A DNA stretch of 64,000 bases from Circinella minor (Eukaryota; Mucoromycota; Mucoromycetes; Mucorales; Lichtheimiaceae). The translations under genes were made by a program, and so were the position numbers. How positions within the stretch are numbered: the first letter of the stretch is position 1; each line of letters starts with the position of its first letter. The stretch is taken from NCBI GenBank assembly GCA_016758965.1, contig JAEPRB010000200.1:1-64000 (forward strand). Direction: 5' to 3'. Positions 37,467 through 50,569 of the stretch are shown one piece after another. The notes beneath the pieces were generated by a model that was not told the origin of the DNA, did not search any database, and saw only the letters and a program-made list of their open reading frames with translations.

Positions 37467-39429
37467 ATGAATGACGAACAGCAATATAATCCATCACCAT
37501 ATATAATAAATGATCCATTATATAGTCTACCATTTGATGTTATTACGAACATTGTTATATTGCTACCTCAAGATGTACGAGTAGAATGTTTAAAAGTATC
37601 AAGATTATGGCGTGAACACATATTGGCTTGCGCAGAAGCATGGTTTATCGTGTCACTTGAAAATGGAGAAGACGATAATCCAATGGCCGAACTTGCGTAT
37701 GATATCAGTAAGCATGTAAAGCATCTAAAAATGACCACTACCTCTGAACACGTTTGTTCTCAGTATTTGAAACAACTACGAGCAGGTCATTTCACTAGAA
37801 TCCAATCTCTCAAAATAGCAGGTAATTAAATAATTGATCACCAGTGGCTTCTTTTTTTTAAAAAAAGTAGAAAACAAAAAAGACCGTGTGACTAACTGAA
37901 GAATAATCACATTATGTATCTCAACAACATCGCCAGAAGAACCTTCGATAAATGGTCTAGAAGTTTATAATGACTATAACGCAACAAACAGAGCACATCA
38001 CAATGTTGTAGAAAAGACATTGCAAACATTGCAAATAGAAAATACATTAACATACCTTGATATAAATGTTGGTTTTACTTGTAATCCTGAAATTTCCATA
38101 GCAGAAGTCATAGCGACCTTTCCCTATTTGACTGATCTCATCTTTTCGTCAGAATCAAGATTTTATCCACAAGTAGAATATTTTTATGATATAATGACAA
38201 CACCGCATCAATATATGATTAATTTGGAACTAAGAGCATCTATTATTTTGGAAACAGATATTAAGTGTATTGCAACCTTTTGTCCAAAATTACGACGACT
38301 TGTTTTGAATGGATGTGTCAATAAAGTTTTACATGCTATTGTAGAATGTCAAAATACTACGATGAAGAATTTAGAAATTTTTGCATTCAATCCTGATAAT
38401 ATTCACCCTCCTATTCCAACATTATCAACGTTATCAACCAAAACACAAACAATGGTGAATGATAATGGTATTGACGAATCAAATGAGGAGAAAGGGTTGC
38501 GTATTTTATATACAAATAACGGGTGCACACCAGTTCCGACAGAAGACATATTACCGCTTATATATCAAAATCGAGAAACGCTGGAAACTATTTATGCATG
38601 TATCTCAAGACTGACTGATATTGAACTTGAATATTTATATAATAAATATGTGAATTTCGAACTGAAAAAAATCAAGTATCTTACAATTTGGTTAGCTAAA
38701 GGAATACAACAATGGATGTTAGGAGCAATCAAGAATTCGACTTCATTGGTATGGCTGGAATTGGTGGATATATGGGATGTCAATGCATTAATGGATACTT
38801 TGATCAAAATGCCACCTTTGTATCACATAAAACTCGTTGCTGCAAGTATGAAACCGTCAGATCACAAGAAATTAATCCAATTGCTTGAAAGATACGCTCA
38901 GATCGCAAATGATGGAAAAACGGACTCGTTACGATCCATAGCAATACAGTTTTGTGATAATGTAATTACAGATGATATTCTTGGTACATTGGGTAATATC
39001 AAGACATTGGAAGAAGTTTGGTTGGGTGGACTTACTCATACCACATCGGTCGTAGAAATTCATACGTTTATTGCCAAACTTGGAAAACAACAACTCAAGG
39101 GAATATATTTTGATAGAATTAGTGTGATAACAGACACAACTATTGCTACTGTACTTGGTGATATGGTTGATACGTTATCTTATATTAAATTGAAGGAATT
39201 AGAATATATATCAGACAATGGTATACGGGCATTAATTGACAAAAAGACAAATGATAAAAATGGGTTATCCTTGTTGGTAATTGAAGATTGCCCTCATATT
39301 AGTCCTAAATGTATAGAATATGCTAGAAAAAAAGTTAGAGTTGTAGTATATAATAAGCGATGTAGTTCATCTTATTTAAGTTTAAATAACAAACATCATT
39401 ATGCACTGAAACCATATCAAATGCTATAA
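37467..39429 (+). CDS. F-box/LRR protein, paralogue 1 of tandem array
   Basis: Predicted substrate receptor of an SCF-type ubiquitin ligase. Exons 37467-37821 and 37937-39429; 615 residues. The F-box lies at about residues 20-60: LPFDVITNIVILLPQDVRVE, then CLKVSRLWREHILACAEAW. Leucine-rich repeats of the AMN1/FBXL type fill the C-terminal part, for example CPKLRRLVLNGCVNKVLHAI and IKTLEEVWLGGLTHTTSV, then VIEDCPHISPKCIEYARKKV. The single intron has the same position and phase (just after the RIQSLKIAG block) as in paralogues 2 and 3. The region around residue 300 contains TIWLAKGIQQWMLGAIKNST, shared by all copies. Sequence is the most diverged of the three. The substrate is unknown. Confidence 0.82.
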
Positions 39430-39796
39430 ACAATAAATTCTACGTATTTCATTTTGTTATATAATTACGTATTCTTTTTTTTTTTTCAAAGAAGGGTGAT
39501 AAAAATCATTCAAAGTAGTACAGATTCTTTTTTTTATCACATACCTGGTCTTTAAAATATTGAGTTGTTTGTTACACATGTGCGCGCAGTACATATTCAA
39601 AAAAAAAATATAAATGCATGACCATCTAAAGAATGAACAACCTTTTTATTTTCTTTTGTTCTCTTTACTTTTTTTTTTTTTAACTTTTTTTTCCCACTGT
39701 TTTTTTTACTTTCTCCCCCACTCCATTCCCTTTATAATTAAACCCCACAATAATATTATAAATTATATTATTCTTGAGATCATCGATCATAAAATA

Positions 39797-41838
39797 ATGC
39801 CATCTAACATTATTATGTATAAATATGAAAATGAACACGAAGCAGTAGATGTTTACAAAGAACATATGATAAACCAAGACATCAAAAATATAAAAAATAT
39901 TGACACAACAGTTACACCAGTAAAAAAAATAAACGATCCGTTTCAAATTTTACCTTTTGATATTACAACAAACATTGTTACATTGTTACCACAAGATACT
40001 CGAATAGAATGTTTAAGTGTATCAAATTTGTGGCGCGTTCAAATCCTAGAATCTCCCAAAGCGTGGCGGACAGTAACACTCCAAAGAGGACAAAAAATGA
40101 TTCCGCTCGTTCATGTAGCATCTATTCTAGGTGATTATGTAGAAGATTTGTCAATAAATACGACATCCAAAACTGTTTCTGGTACATTTATAGAAGAGAT
40201 AAGAAAAGGGAAATTTAAAAGAATTCAATCTTTAGCAATTAATGGTAAACAGAAAAAAACAACAACCAAACAATAGAGATAGTGTTACTATTTATTCTTA
40301 TGAATTATTTTATTTGTGTAAGCTTATACGTATTTAGAAAATAATCGTTATTATAATATTATCTCTTTCTTTATTATATTACAGCTTCACAAATTTATAA
40401 CTTTGAAACATATGTTTTTAAAACCATAATCGGCTTGATGCAAGTTCAAGATACTCTTACTAGGCTTGACATAAACATTACTGGAATCCAACATGAATTG
40501 ATAACAATCCCATCTATATTATCCTTCTGCAACAATTTAACAGACCTCGTGTTTTGTTCGAAAGCTGAACCATTGGATATGAATTTAAAAAATTTTACAA
40601 AACAAATTAAGCATTATCCCTCCTTGGTCAATTTGGAACTCATATCATTTCATATTAATGGAAATGACATTGTGCCAATCATTCAACGATGTCAACAACT
40701 ACGACGATTAGTTTTAAGTGGATGTGATAGTTCAGTGTTAGAAGCATTGGTTCGCACCTCAACACCCAATTTGGAGTTGTTTTCTTACAATGATGGAATT
40801 GACGGATCTCCACTTCCCATGTTACAAGAAAAAAAAGCAACAGCAAATAATGACAGTTATAACAAAACAGAATATCAACAACAAGAGCACCAGAACCAGC
40901 AAGGATTACGGGTTCTTTATACAAGCTATGGTGAAACCTCAGTTCGACCTGAAAACCTTATACCCTTAATCTACAAGAATCGAAAAACGTTGGAAAATGT
41001 TCGAGCATGTATGTCACACATAACAAATACTCAGCTTGAATATTTATATGAAAAATATCCTGATTTTAAGCTGGAAAACATAAAGCATTTGTCGACCTGG
41101 TTATCTCCTGGAATACAACAATTTATGCTACGCAAAGTCATTCAAAATTCAAATACCTTATCGACTCTCGTTGCTGTTGGGGATTATAACATAAATTTGT
41201 TATTGAAGGCGCTTATAAACAGAGCACCACTTTTGGGTTTCAATATATCACATGTCTACGATTCGACAAATGATGTCACTCAGTTATTGATCCAATTATT
41301 TGGACAATACGCAAAATATTCCAAAAGCGACAGACCGGATGCTTCTTTGAATTGGGTCAAGTTACGGTACTGTAATCAAGTAACGAACGATGTACTCAAG
41401 AAGTTATCTGGTATCAAGACATTACACGACATACATTTAGGTGGTTTGAACCACATTTCAAACGATGCACTCTTGCAATTAATCAACAAACTTGGAAATC
41501 AAATTACACATATATTTCTTCATGATATGAATTTAGTGAACGACGATATCATTATTGCTCTAGGTGACCTTGATAATCTGTTGTTAGTCAAATTAGAGAT
41601 ACTCAATAACGTAACAGATAAAGGAGCACGAGCACTAGTAGATAATAAAAAGCGGAAGTTACGACGATTAACAACATTGGAAATTACAGAATGTCCTTTG
41701 ATTAGTCAAGAATGTATATCCTATGCACAGAAAAATGTAAAAACAGTTCGTTATAATTCACCCATTAGTGAATATTATGTTACTAAAGCCAAAGATACTC
41801 ATTATGTATCACGGTCGTTTTGGTATGATAGATTATAA
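39797..41838 (+). CDS. F-box/LRR protein, paralogue 2 of tandem array
   Basis: Exons 39797-40244 and 40385-41838; 633 residues. An upstream in-frame ATG at 39614 would add a Phe/Leu-rich stretch encoded by leader-like T-rich DNA; I reject it and use MPSNIIMYKYENEH. The F-box lies at about residues 52-92 (LPFDITTNIVTLLPQDTRIE, then CLSVSNLWRVQILESPKAW). The LRR region includes CQQLRRLVLSGCDSSVLEAL, HLSTWLSPGIQQFMLRKVIQ, LNWVKLRYCNQVTNDVLKKL and TTLEITECPLISQECISYAQ. The second exon is near-identical to paralogue 3 in its last 400 bases. The tail ends SFWYDRL; in paralogue 3 small changes stop the frame at the equivalent Trp. Confidence 0.82.
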
Positions 41839-42125
41839 ATAAATATTTATGTACTCTATATATAATTACTATTAATGTTGCCTTTAAAATTTAGAACTGC
41901 TGTATGAAATTGTGAAACCTACATCCAATAACATTTTTATATCTATATTTAGCCATATGATTAATTCTTGATAAATGCTTTTCTTTAAAACTGTATAAAT
42001 AGCAGACGAAGTTTGAGGATGAATCTTTTCATAGACTCTCTTCATCCATGTCATTTAGTTTATATACAAACTGTTAGGTACTTGATTTTAAACCTTATAC
42101 ACGAATGAAAATAATAAAACTGAGA
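41823..42125 (+). repeat. Duplicated 3' flank, copy A
   Basis: Stop-proximal and 3'-flanking DNA of F-box paralogue 2. Blocks such as GATTATAAATAAATAT, TATGTACTCTATAT, TGCCTTTAAAATTT, ACATCCAATAACAT and CATGTCATTTAGTT recur in the same order after paralogue 3 (copy B). Confidence 0.8.
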
Positions 42126-42749
42126 GGTCAAAAAAAAAAAACAGTATCATCATTATTACGTGGCACGCTACGTATCAATTAGCACTTATGGAGGTATTCT
42201 TACATTTTATTGTACTACACTGTATTGACATTACGGCGCAGTCGTTCTAAGCCCGTTTGAATAAGCTTAGGTGAAATCCTTCATCTGCAACTCTAACTTT
42301 TTTAAATATGTAATGAAATGACACTAAATGATATAAAACTATAATTTGAAAAATGGGAACCTTTTTAAAAGGATCCTCTGAAGACCAATCTTATGAACTA
42401 TATATATATAATAAATATTGTCTTGTTTATTACAATACGTATCCTAAAGTCGCTGAAAAAAAAAAGAATATGTAACACTGGATGGTACCAGACATTTAAA
42501 ATTTTACAGTAATCATGTTACACGGAGGTGTATCATCTTTGTGTCTATCAACACGATTATACTGCGCTTCTTTCTTTATTTTTTTTTTATCATAAACGAT
42601 TTTCACTCCCCCTCACTTTTACTTGACTTGATATACACTCTGGTTTGTTTTACATATAGTCAAGTTCAATAACAAACAAAAGGTATTAGCCATATTAAAG
42701 CAAGTGGGTGTGATATCTAACCATTAGTATCATAAAACGCGAAATCAAT
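42126..42749. other. Intergenic: promoter side of F-box paralogue 3
   Basis: Unduplicated AT-rich spacer between the duplicated 3' flank and paralogue 3. Nothing coding is visible. Confidence 0.45.
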
Positions 42750-44701
42750 ATGCAACCAAACACTGAATACTTTAGAACTAAATATATCAGAAATAATAAT
42801 CAAGAAAAAATGGAGACCAATGATGGAAATAAAGAAATGGTTTCATTTATCAAGCTCAATGATCCATTTGCTATATTGCCATTTGATATTACAACAATTA
42901 TTATTGTATTCTTACCCCAAGCTGTTCGAGTTGAATGCTTACAAGTATCCAGATTATGGCGTGACTACATTTTAGCATGTGCGGAAGCATGGGAGACATT
43001 GACATTCCAAAACGATAAAAAAGATATTTCACTTTTACCAATAAGATGCACTATTGGTAATTATGTCAAAAACTTAACCATAGATACCACATCACCCACT
43101 GTTTGTCGTACATTGCTAGAGGAACTACAGTATAAACGATTTAAAAGAATCCAGTCTTTAACATTCAATGGTAAAGATAAAAGTATAAACCATACTTATA
43201 TAAAATAACCATTCCATTTTGCCTAAATGGAAATAACGATAATATAATAATACCTTCTTATAATTCGCTTTTTTTTTTTTTTTTTTATCTTACAGTTTAC
43301 AAAATTGATAATTTTGAAGACTACTCTTTTTCGACTATGTTTACGTTAGGTCAAATTAAAGATACTCTTACAAAACTTAATATAAATATCCATGTCCCAC
43401 TACATTATATAATATTTACTTCCATTTTAACATCTTGCCACAATTTAACTGATCTCATATTTTCAGCACCCGAGACCGATTTGACGATATGGAAAGAAGG
43501 GTTCGATCCACAATTTCAACACCATTCCCTTGTCAACTTGGAAATAGATTCAAAAAACATTACTGGAGAAATCATCGAGCCCATTCTTGAACAATGTCAA
43601 CAGTTACGACGATTAGTTTTACGTTCATGTAGTATCTCAGTATTGGAAACATTGGTTGGCACTTCGACACCCAATTTAGAATTATTCTGTTACAACGACG
43701 GTATTGATGGTTCTCCTCTCCCTATGCTACAAGAAAAGAAAAAAGAAGATGAAGCATTACAACAACAAAAAGGATTACGGGTTATTTATACAAGTTATGG
43801 AGAAACATCTGTATCACCTCAAGCTCTATTGCCTTTAATTTACAAGAATCGAGAAACGTTAGAAAATCTTCGTGGATGTATGTCAGATTTACCGGAGGCA
43901 CAAATTGCTGTGTTGCATAGAAGATATCCAAATTTCAAACTGAGAAATTTGAAACATTTAGCAACTTGGTTAGGTCCCGGAATTCAAGAATTTATGATGC
44001 GTGTAGCGATTCAGAATTCAAATGTATTATCAACCTTGGTTGTTGTGGGAGGGTATAACTTGAATTTGTTATTGACGGCGCTTATAAACAGAATACCACT
44101 TTCAGGTCTCAATATATCACATGTGTATCTTTATCATGTTACAAATGATATCATCCAGTTATTGATTCAATTATTCACACATTATGCGGAATCCTCCAGC
44201 AACAATACAAAGAGTACTTCTTTGAATTGGATTAAGTTACGGTACTGCGATCTAGTAACGGACGATGTGCTCAAAAAATTATCTGACATTAAAACATTAC
44301 ACGACATACATTTAGGTGGTCTGGAATACGTTTCAAGTGTTGGAATTTTACAATTTATCAACAAACTTGGAAATCAAATCACACATGTATTTCTTCATGA
44401 TATGGAATTAGTGAACGACGATATCATTATTGCTCTAGGTGACCTTGATAATTTGTTGCTAGTCAAATTAGAGGTACTCGATGATGTAACAGATAAAGGA
44501 GTACGAACACTAATAGATAATAAAAAGCGAAAGTTACGACGATTAACAACATTGGAAATTACAGAATGTCCTTTGATTAGTCAAGAATGTATATCCTATG
44601 CACAGCAAAATGTAAAAACAGTTCGTTATAATTCACCCTTTAGTGAATATTATGTTACTAAAGCCAAAGATACTTATTATGTATCACGGTCATCTTGGTA
44701 A
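42750..44701 (+). CDS. F-box/LRR protein, paralogue 3 of tandem array
   Basis: Exons 42750-43170 and 43296-44701; 608 residues. The F-box lies at about residues 43-83 (LPFDITTIIIVFLPQAVRVE, then CLQVSRLWRDYILACAEAW). The LRRs match paralogue 2 closely: CQQLRRLVLRSCSISVLETL, HLATWLGPGIQEFMMRVAIQ, KTLHDIHLGGLEYVSSVGIL and the shared TTLEITECPLISQECISYAQ. In paralogue 2 a short Gln-rich loop replaces the Lys/Glu loop found here after SPLPMLQEKK. The gene ends ..SRSSW because TGG is followed by TAA. Strong identity at the 3' end and in the flank shows recent duplication or gene conversion with paralogue 2; the F-box exons are much more different. Confidence 0.82.
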
Positions 44702-45005
44702 ATGATACGTAGATTATAAATAAATATCTATGTACTCTATATTTAATCACTAGTGATGTCTTTTTTCTTGCCTTTAAAATTTTAAACTACTGTACATCCA
44801 ATAACATCTTTATATCTATATATTCATATGACTAATTTCTGATAAAGATTCATTAACACTTTTTTTTAAGTAGAACATGAAGCTTATTGAGATGAATTCT
44901 TTTCGTTGATTCTCTTTATTCATGTCATTTAGTTATTCTATATACAAACTTCAGTTATCTAATTATAAATCTTGTAATCGATGAAAATTTAAAAAAGACT
45001 GAGAG
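44702..45005 (+). repeat. Duplicated 3' flank, copy B
   Basis: Matches copy A (41823-42125) in block order, with scattered substitutions and indels, up to the ACTGAGAG block and adjoining A-run. Confidence 0.8.
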
Positions 45006-46513
45006 AGCAAAAGAAAAAGAATGTGACGTTCTATAAAGTGCTGTCTTTATACCCTATTGTCTATTAAAGTATTGAAATTAATTTACAAGCGTTAAAAAGT
45101 TAAAAGACACAAGAATCCCTTTTGTTTTCACTTGTGTCATGGATGGTATGAACTACAAAAGATTATGTTTCGGAAAGATCGGAAAAAGTTCTTCGGAGTG
45201 AAAGTTTTCAAATAGTCACTTTCTTTTATATCAAATACAAAGTTCTTATTTTCAGTAAATAATTATATGATAAATTTCAATTAAGAAAATTAAAAGGCTA
45301 AAAAAGAAAAACCTTAAAAAGGTGGTACAAAAAAAACCAAAATTGTTTTAAGGGATTTCCGGTAAAAGGTTACAAAGCAAGAAGGGAAACGGGAAGACAA
45401 AGTTAATGCGGGGGTGAAACCTTGTAAGATTATGTTGTTGTTTTTTTTCTGAAAAAAAAAAAAAAAAAAGTCCCGAATTCAAAAGTAACTTGGATAAAAA
45501 ATAAAAGTTGGCTATAATAACTTAAACGAATGACTTTCAACCTATCCAAAAAACCTTCTGAAAAAAAAAAAAAGATATTAAGTGAATTCTTCTTTATTTG
45601 TGTGTATATAAACATCTTAGTTGTCTATTATATAGTAAACTTAAAGAAACTCCACGATTCTCAAAAAAGTGGATGAGAAGAGGAAGAACCCCGACAACTT
45701 GCTTTTCTTTTTTTCTTTTTTATTTTTTTTTTATTTTTTCTTTTACCCGTTATAACTCATTCTTCCCTTACCTCTCTATTTTATATTGTTTCATTACCAA
45801 CTATATATATATACATACATACCATTAACAATCACCTTTTATAATTTTGAACCAAAAAAAGTAAAACGTGTTTTTTTTTCTCAGGGACTTTGCAATAAGT
45901 TAAAAGAAAACAAATAAAGAGGTATTATTATTATATTGAAAAAAAAATACGCGGAAAGGATAAAAGAATTGGGCGTTATTATTTTTATTTTTACACCCCT
46001 TTTCTTTTTTTGTTTGGTTTATATATATTAATATTATAGTGTATATCCCTTGTCATCATTTTTTATTAAATAAATAACAATAACAATAACAATAATCTTA
46101 TAATATATTGATATACCAAACAGGTAAAATAATAATTGGATGATACAAGGACCAAGTGAAAGAAAAATGTATGAAAATGGGGTGGGGCGGATTTTTTTTT
46201 TTTTCTAAAAAAACTTTTTATATATGCATTATTTTAGTTTTTTAATTGACAAAAAAAAAATAACATTTCCTTCCCTTGTTTCCAATTTGGATTAAAATAT
46301 GGCAAAGGTACAATAACCTAAAGTAAAAAGAAAAAATAAAAAAAGAAAACTCATTATGGATTATATAACAGCAACATCATAAAAGTAATACCCAAACGAC
46401 TAAAACAAGGAAAAAGGTAAAGGGAATTGGATATTATATGTGTATAGTGTAAGTGTGGGAAATAGACGAATGAGTTTATTAAAAAAAATATGTAGGAAAG
46501 TCGAACAACAACA
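45006..46513. other. Intergenic, homopolymer-rich
   Basis: 1.5 kb of A/T-run-rich DNA between the duplicated flank and the PSP1 gene. No gene is visible. Short ORFs at 45430-45615 (-) and 45598-45828 (+) are low complexity. Confidence 0.45.
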
Positions 46514-48409
46514 ATGACAACTGTGAATAACGAGAAGAACAATAACAAAAGCACATGGTCAAATAATAATAATAACAGTACCAACAACACGAATGATTCT
46601 GGGTTCCAATGGGAAGGTCCATCCATATTCGATAATAACAATGATCATGCGCCGGCGCATGAAGTAGTGCCTCCGGATATGATTGACGAAACCAATAATA
46701 ATAATAATAATGATAATGATAATAGTATACTATCTGTTCCTATGTTACCTGGTGTTTCTATGGAACCTATTTATCGTCAACATCGTAGTTTATCATTTTC
46801 AATGGGACAAGATCCAACATTTTTCGGATATGATGATTATAGTGATGATGATGATAGTAATAATAATAACCCTACAAATAATTCAACAACAACAACAACA
46901 ACAAATAATAATACCAAAGTATATAAAAATTCATTGGAAACTATGAAAGAAGAAGAAGAAGAGGATGAAGGAAAAGAAAATGGACAACAACGAACATTAT
47001 TATTAGGAGAAGATGAATTTAATACGAATCGAATGAGATCAAAATCATCAGGAGCTGCATTAAGTATGTTGTCATCATTTCAACAAGACTATTTATCTGA
47101 TCGATATGATGAAAATAATAATAAGAATGACCGTGGATCGGTTGAACAAGAAGATAAAGCAAAGGAGGCATGGAACGGAATCATAACAACAACATCATCA
47201 GATTCACAGGGTCACATGAACAGGTAAAAATAAAATAAAATGTTTTGAATGGGATATATATATATAAAAATAAGATGATTACGAAAAAAAAAAAAGAGAA
47301 TACTTATTATTTTTATAATCAAGTAACACAACGACCTCAATGACGCCAGATCCTGTACAGCGACTTGCGGAACAAATTGAAGCAATGCAATTTCAACAAC
47401 AACAACAACAACAACAATCAGTATATAATAATAATATTCCACCCACTACATCAGGTTACCCTATCACCGGCATGTCACCACATACTCATACTCATCCTCA
47501 TTCACATCATCATCCAACAGAAATATATTCTCATTTACCGCCACCACCACATACACAACCTTATTATTCAAATCATCATCAACAACATGAAATATATCAA
47601 GAAGGAAAAGGTGTAGCGTTACACCAATTACCTGCAGAAACATTGTTGTACATGATCGAATTTAAAGCAGGTCGTACAGACTTTTTTTACGTCATTCCTA
47701 ATAATAATTCACAACAATCTATGCCTCATCTTGGTGATTTAGTTATTGTAGAAGCAGATCGTGGAAAAGATTTAGGAAAAATAGCGAAAGAAAATTTAAC
47801 ACCAGAAGAAATTTTGAATTTAAAAAAACAACAACAACATGAACAACAACAAGAAGAATTGGAAGAAAATAACGATCCTCATTCAAATTCTTCTTCTCCA
47901 TCATCACCATTATCATCATTATCAAATGAACAACAACAACAAGGGAGTCAAGAAATGAAATTATCTGATATTCAAATTAAACGTATTTATCGACAAGCAT
48001 TACCGGATGAAATTAGTGTTTTATTAATGAAAAGTCAAGATGAACAACGAGCCCTTTTATTATGTCAACAAAAAACAAAACAACGAAAATTACCAATGGA
48101 AGTAGTAGATGCAGAATATCAATGGTAAATCACAGTCATATATATGTCCAATGGAATGAAATGGATGACTAAATTATATATTATATAGGGACCGACGTAA
48201 ATTAACTTTTTATTTTGTTGCTGAAAGACGTATTGATTTCCGAGAATTAGTTCGTGAATTATTTAAAATTTACAAGACTCGAATTTGGATGTAAGTTTTT
48301 TCTTTTATTATTATTATTATTATTACTATATGTATATTAATCTATTCAATGTTATTATTATTATTATTATGATTATAGGTGTGCTGTTAATCCTACTAAT
48401 ACAAACTAA
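46514..48409 (+). CDS. PSP1 C-terminal domain protein
   Basis: Four exons, 46514-47223, 47324-48124, 48189-48290 and 48379-48409; 547 residues. The first half is Asn/Thr/Asp/Glu-rich and disordered, with polyN and polyT tracts. The C-terminal PSP1 domain begins near residue 370: [76 protein letters not shown], then [20 protein letters not shown] and [21 protein letters not shown] Gln/Ser low-complexity insert splits it. Yeast PSP1 was found as a suppressor of DNA polymerase-alpha mutants and is linked to mRNA bodies; the domain is also found in bacteria. The biochemical role is unknown. The last exon is only ten codons plus stop, supported by frame. Confidence 0.9.
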
Positions 48410-48704
48410 ATCAATTTACCCTTTTTTTTCTCTCATCAATCTTAAATCTTTTTCTTTAAATCTTTTTTCTAGATTTAATGTATTAAAAGAAAAAACAACA
48501 ACAATTTTTTTTTTTTTATCGTGTAAATCTATTTAATCATTTGTTTGTTATTTATTCATGTTGGATTTTCTTGATTTGTTCTTGTTCTTTCTTTATTTAT
48601 TTGTTTATTAAAAAAAAATTACAAAACAAATATATATTATATATATGTACAAATATGATTATAAATCCCTTTAAATTATTATTATTATAAAAGAACAATC
48701 TTCT

Positions 48705-48796
48705 TCATTGATATTTCCATATCCGTATAGATCCATCATCTGAACAACTTGCAAACTAAAAAAAAATTTATAATTAATAATCTTTTTATGTATTCA

Positions 48797-48846
<50 letters not shown>

Positions 48847-50569
48847 CCTCTGAATTATTATTAGACCAAGATACAGATGTTGTTTCACTATCATGTCCTT
48901 CAAATGTAATAGGACCTGATTCAGGTCGTTCTACATCCCATGCATAAACTGATTGATTTGAAGATCCACAAAGTAAATAGCGATCATCCACTGAAAGATC
49001 AAGTTTAACATAAAATGTATTTAATTTTTGTTTAGAATTAATAAATCGTCGAACAGGTTGAGATAAATTATTTAGACAGTGCATTGTAATTCTATAAATA
49101 GATAATATCCTATGTATGAATAAATAATACTTTTTTAATATATAATTACTATGATTATTTCTTACCTGTGATCCATAGATAAACTAAATAATCTTGTACC
49201 TGTACTATCTATTTTCATATCTGTAATACCACGTACTTTTGCAATAGAATCATCATAAGTACCCCATTCTTCTTTTAATTGTGAATCTCTACCTGCTCGA
49301 CAATCCCATATTTTAATTTTACTATAAAATAAAAGAGGATGAATAGACATGCTTTCATTTATTAAAACATGTAAAAAAAAAAAAAGTATATATATAATAA
49401 TAATTTACCCATCATAACTTCCTGAAGTTATAATTTTATTTTCTTGATTAGGTATAAATAAAGCACAAGTAACAGATCGATCTTGTATAACACGATTAAA
49501 TGAAAATGCTGATGATTTTAACATAGATTGTTGTTGTTTTGTTGTTAATTTTCTTGTTTTTGAATCATCATGTGCTTGTGGTGTTATTTTAATAGGTCCA
49601 TAAACAGGTGCATCTTGACCTATTCCATCTATTGCTTCTGGATCATTTTGTTTCAATAATCTATAGCGTGTATCCCATATACAAAATGCACCATCTTTAC
49701 TTGAAGATATAATAAGATCTAATTTTTATTATTATAATTAATTATATATATCATTCCACTATTATAATAATAACTTACTTGGATTCGTTGGATGAAAATT
49801 AACAGATCTTATACTATGTTCATGACTTTTTAAAGTGGCTACACATGTTTGATGTTCAACATCCCATAATCGTATTAATGAATCTGCTGAACCTGTCATC
49901 TATTATATTTATATTTAGTTGAAAATAATAATATCTCTTTTATATATATGTAACTTATATAACTTACAAGAAGATCATCATCTTTATTCCATTTAATATC
50001 TAAGACTGCATCAGCATGGGTATAAAAAGCTTTATGATAACTTGCTATATAATAATAATAAATTAAATTAATAAAAGAAAGAAAAGGGAAAGGGTGTTTC
50101 TTTATTTACCACTTGCAAGTGTATTATCTTTATCCGTTCGTATTAAAGTTACACGTCGTTCTTCATCACCTACTGCTAATATGGGTTGACCTTTTATTTT
50201 TTATATTAGTATTTATATTCTTATTCGTGTTATATATAATGTTAAATAATATAACTTACGATGACTATAGGAACATACAAAAGGAACACATTTTCTTCCA
50301 TTTGGATAATAAAAACGATAAATATTTTGGTCATGACATTGAAATCGTTCTAATAATTTTCTTCCTGGAACTATATTATAAGAAGAATTTAATATTTTAA
50401 ATAGAACAATTTAATTAAAATATATAAACATACTATTTATCACTTGTCCATTATAACGTCGACCATGAATAGCACGCATTCTTAATGCTTTATGAACACT
50501 CCAAGTTCTTGGATTAGTTGTATGAGTTCTATATTCTTCTATTTCATCATTATATTTTCTTTTTGTCAT
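48705..50569 (-). CDS. CDT2: WD40 substrate receptor Cdt2/DTL of CRL4 ubiquitin ligase
   Basis: CRL4-Cdt2 destroys Cdt1 and other S-phase targets on PCNA-loaded DNA. Exons in coding order: 50569-50434, 50370-50260, 50190-50110, 50044-49968, 49899-49779, 49718-49409, 49321-49166, 49091-48848 and 48755-48705; 428 residues. It starts MTKRKYNDEIEEYRTHT. WD repeats include PFVCSYSHRQPILAVGDEER, THADAVLDIKWNKDDDLLMT, GSADSLIRLWDVEHQT and SHEHSIRSVNFHP. The strand-end KDGAFCIWDTRYRLL carries a WDxR (DWD) motif for DDB1 binding; a second, WDCR, follows in the next blade. This order and the long basic insert between blades fit DTL/Cdt2. No C-terminal PIP box is seen. Identification by eye is good, not certain. 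It is divergent from CTF8. Confidence 0.78.
48804..48845. repeat. (TA)n microsatellite in CDT2 intron
   Basis: About 40 bases of almost uninterrupted TA within the last intron of CDT2 (48756-48847), ending at the donor. Confidence 0.95.

Noticed and set aside
39614..39796. Upstream ATG giving a 61-residue extension of F-box paralogue 2
   Set aside because: The extension is a Phe-rich product of T-run leader DNA, absent from paralogues 1 and 3, and TATA-like sequence lies inside it.
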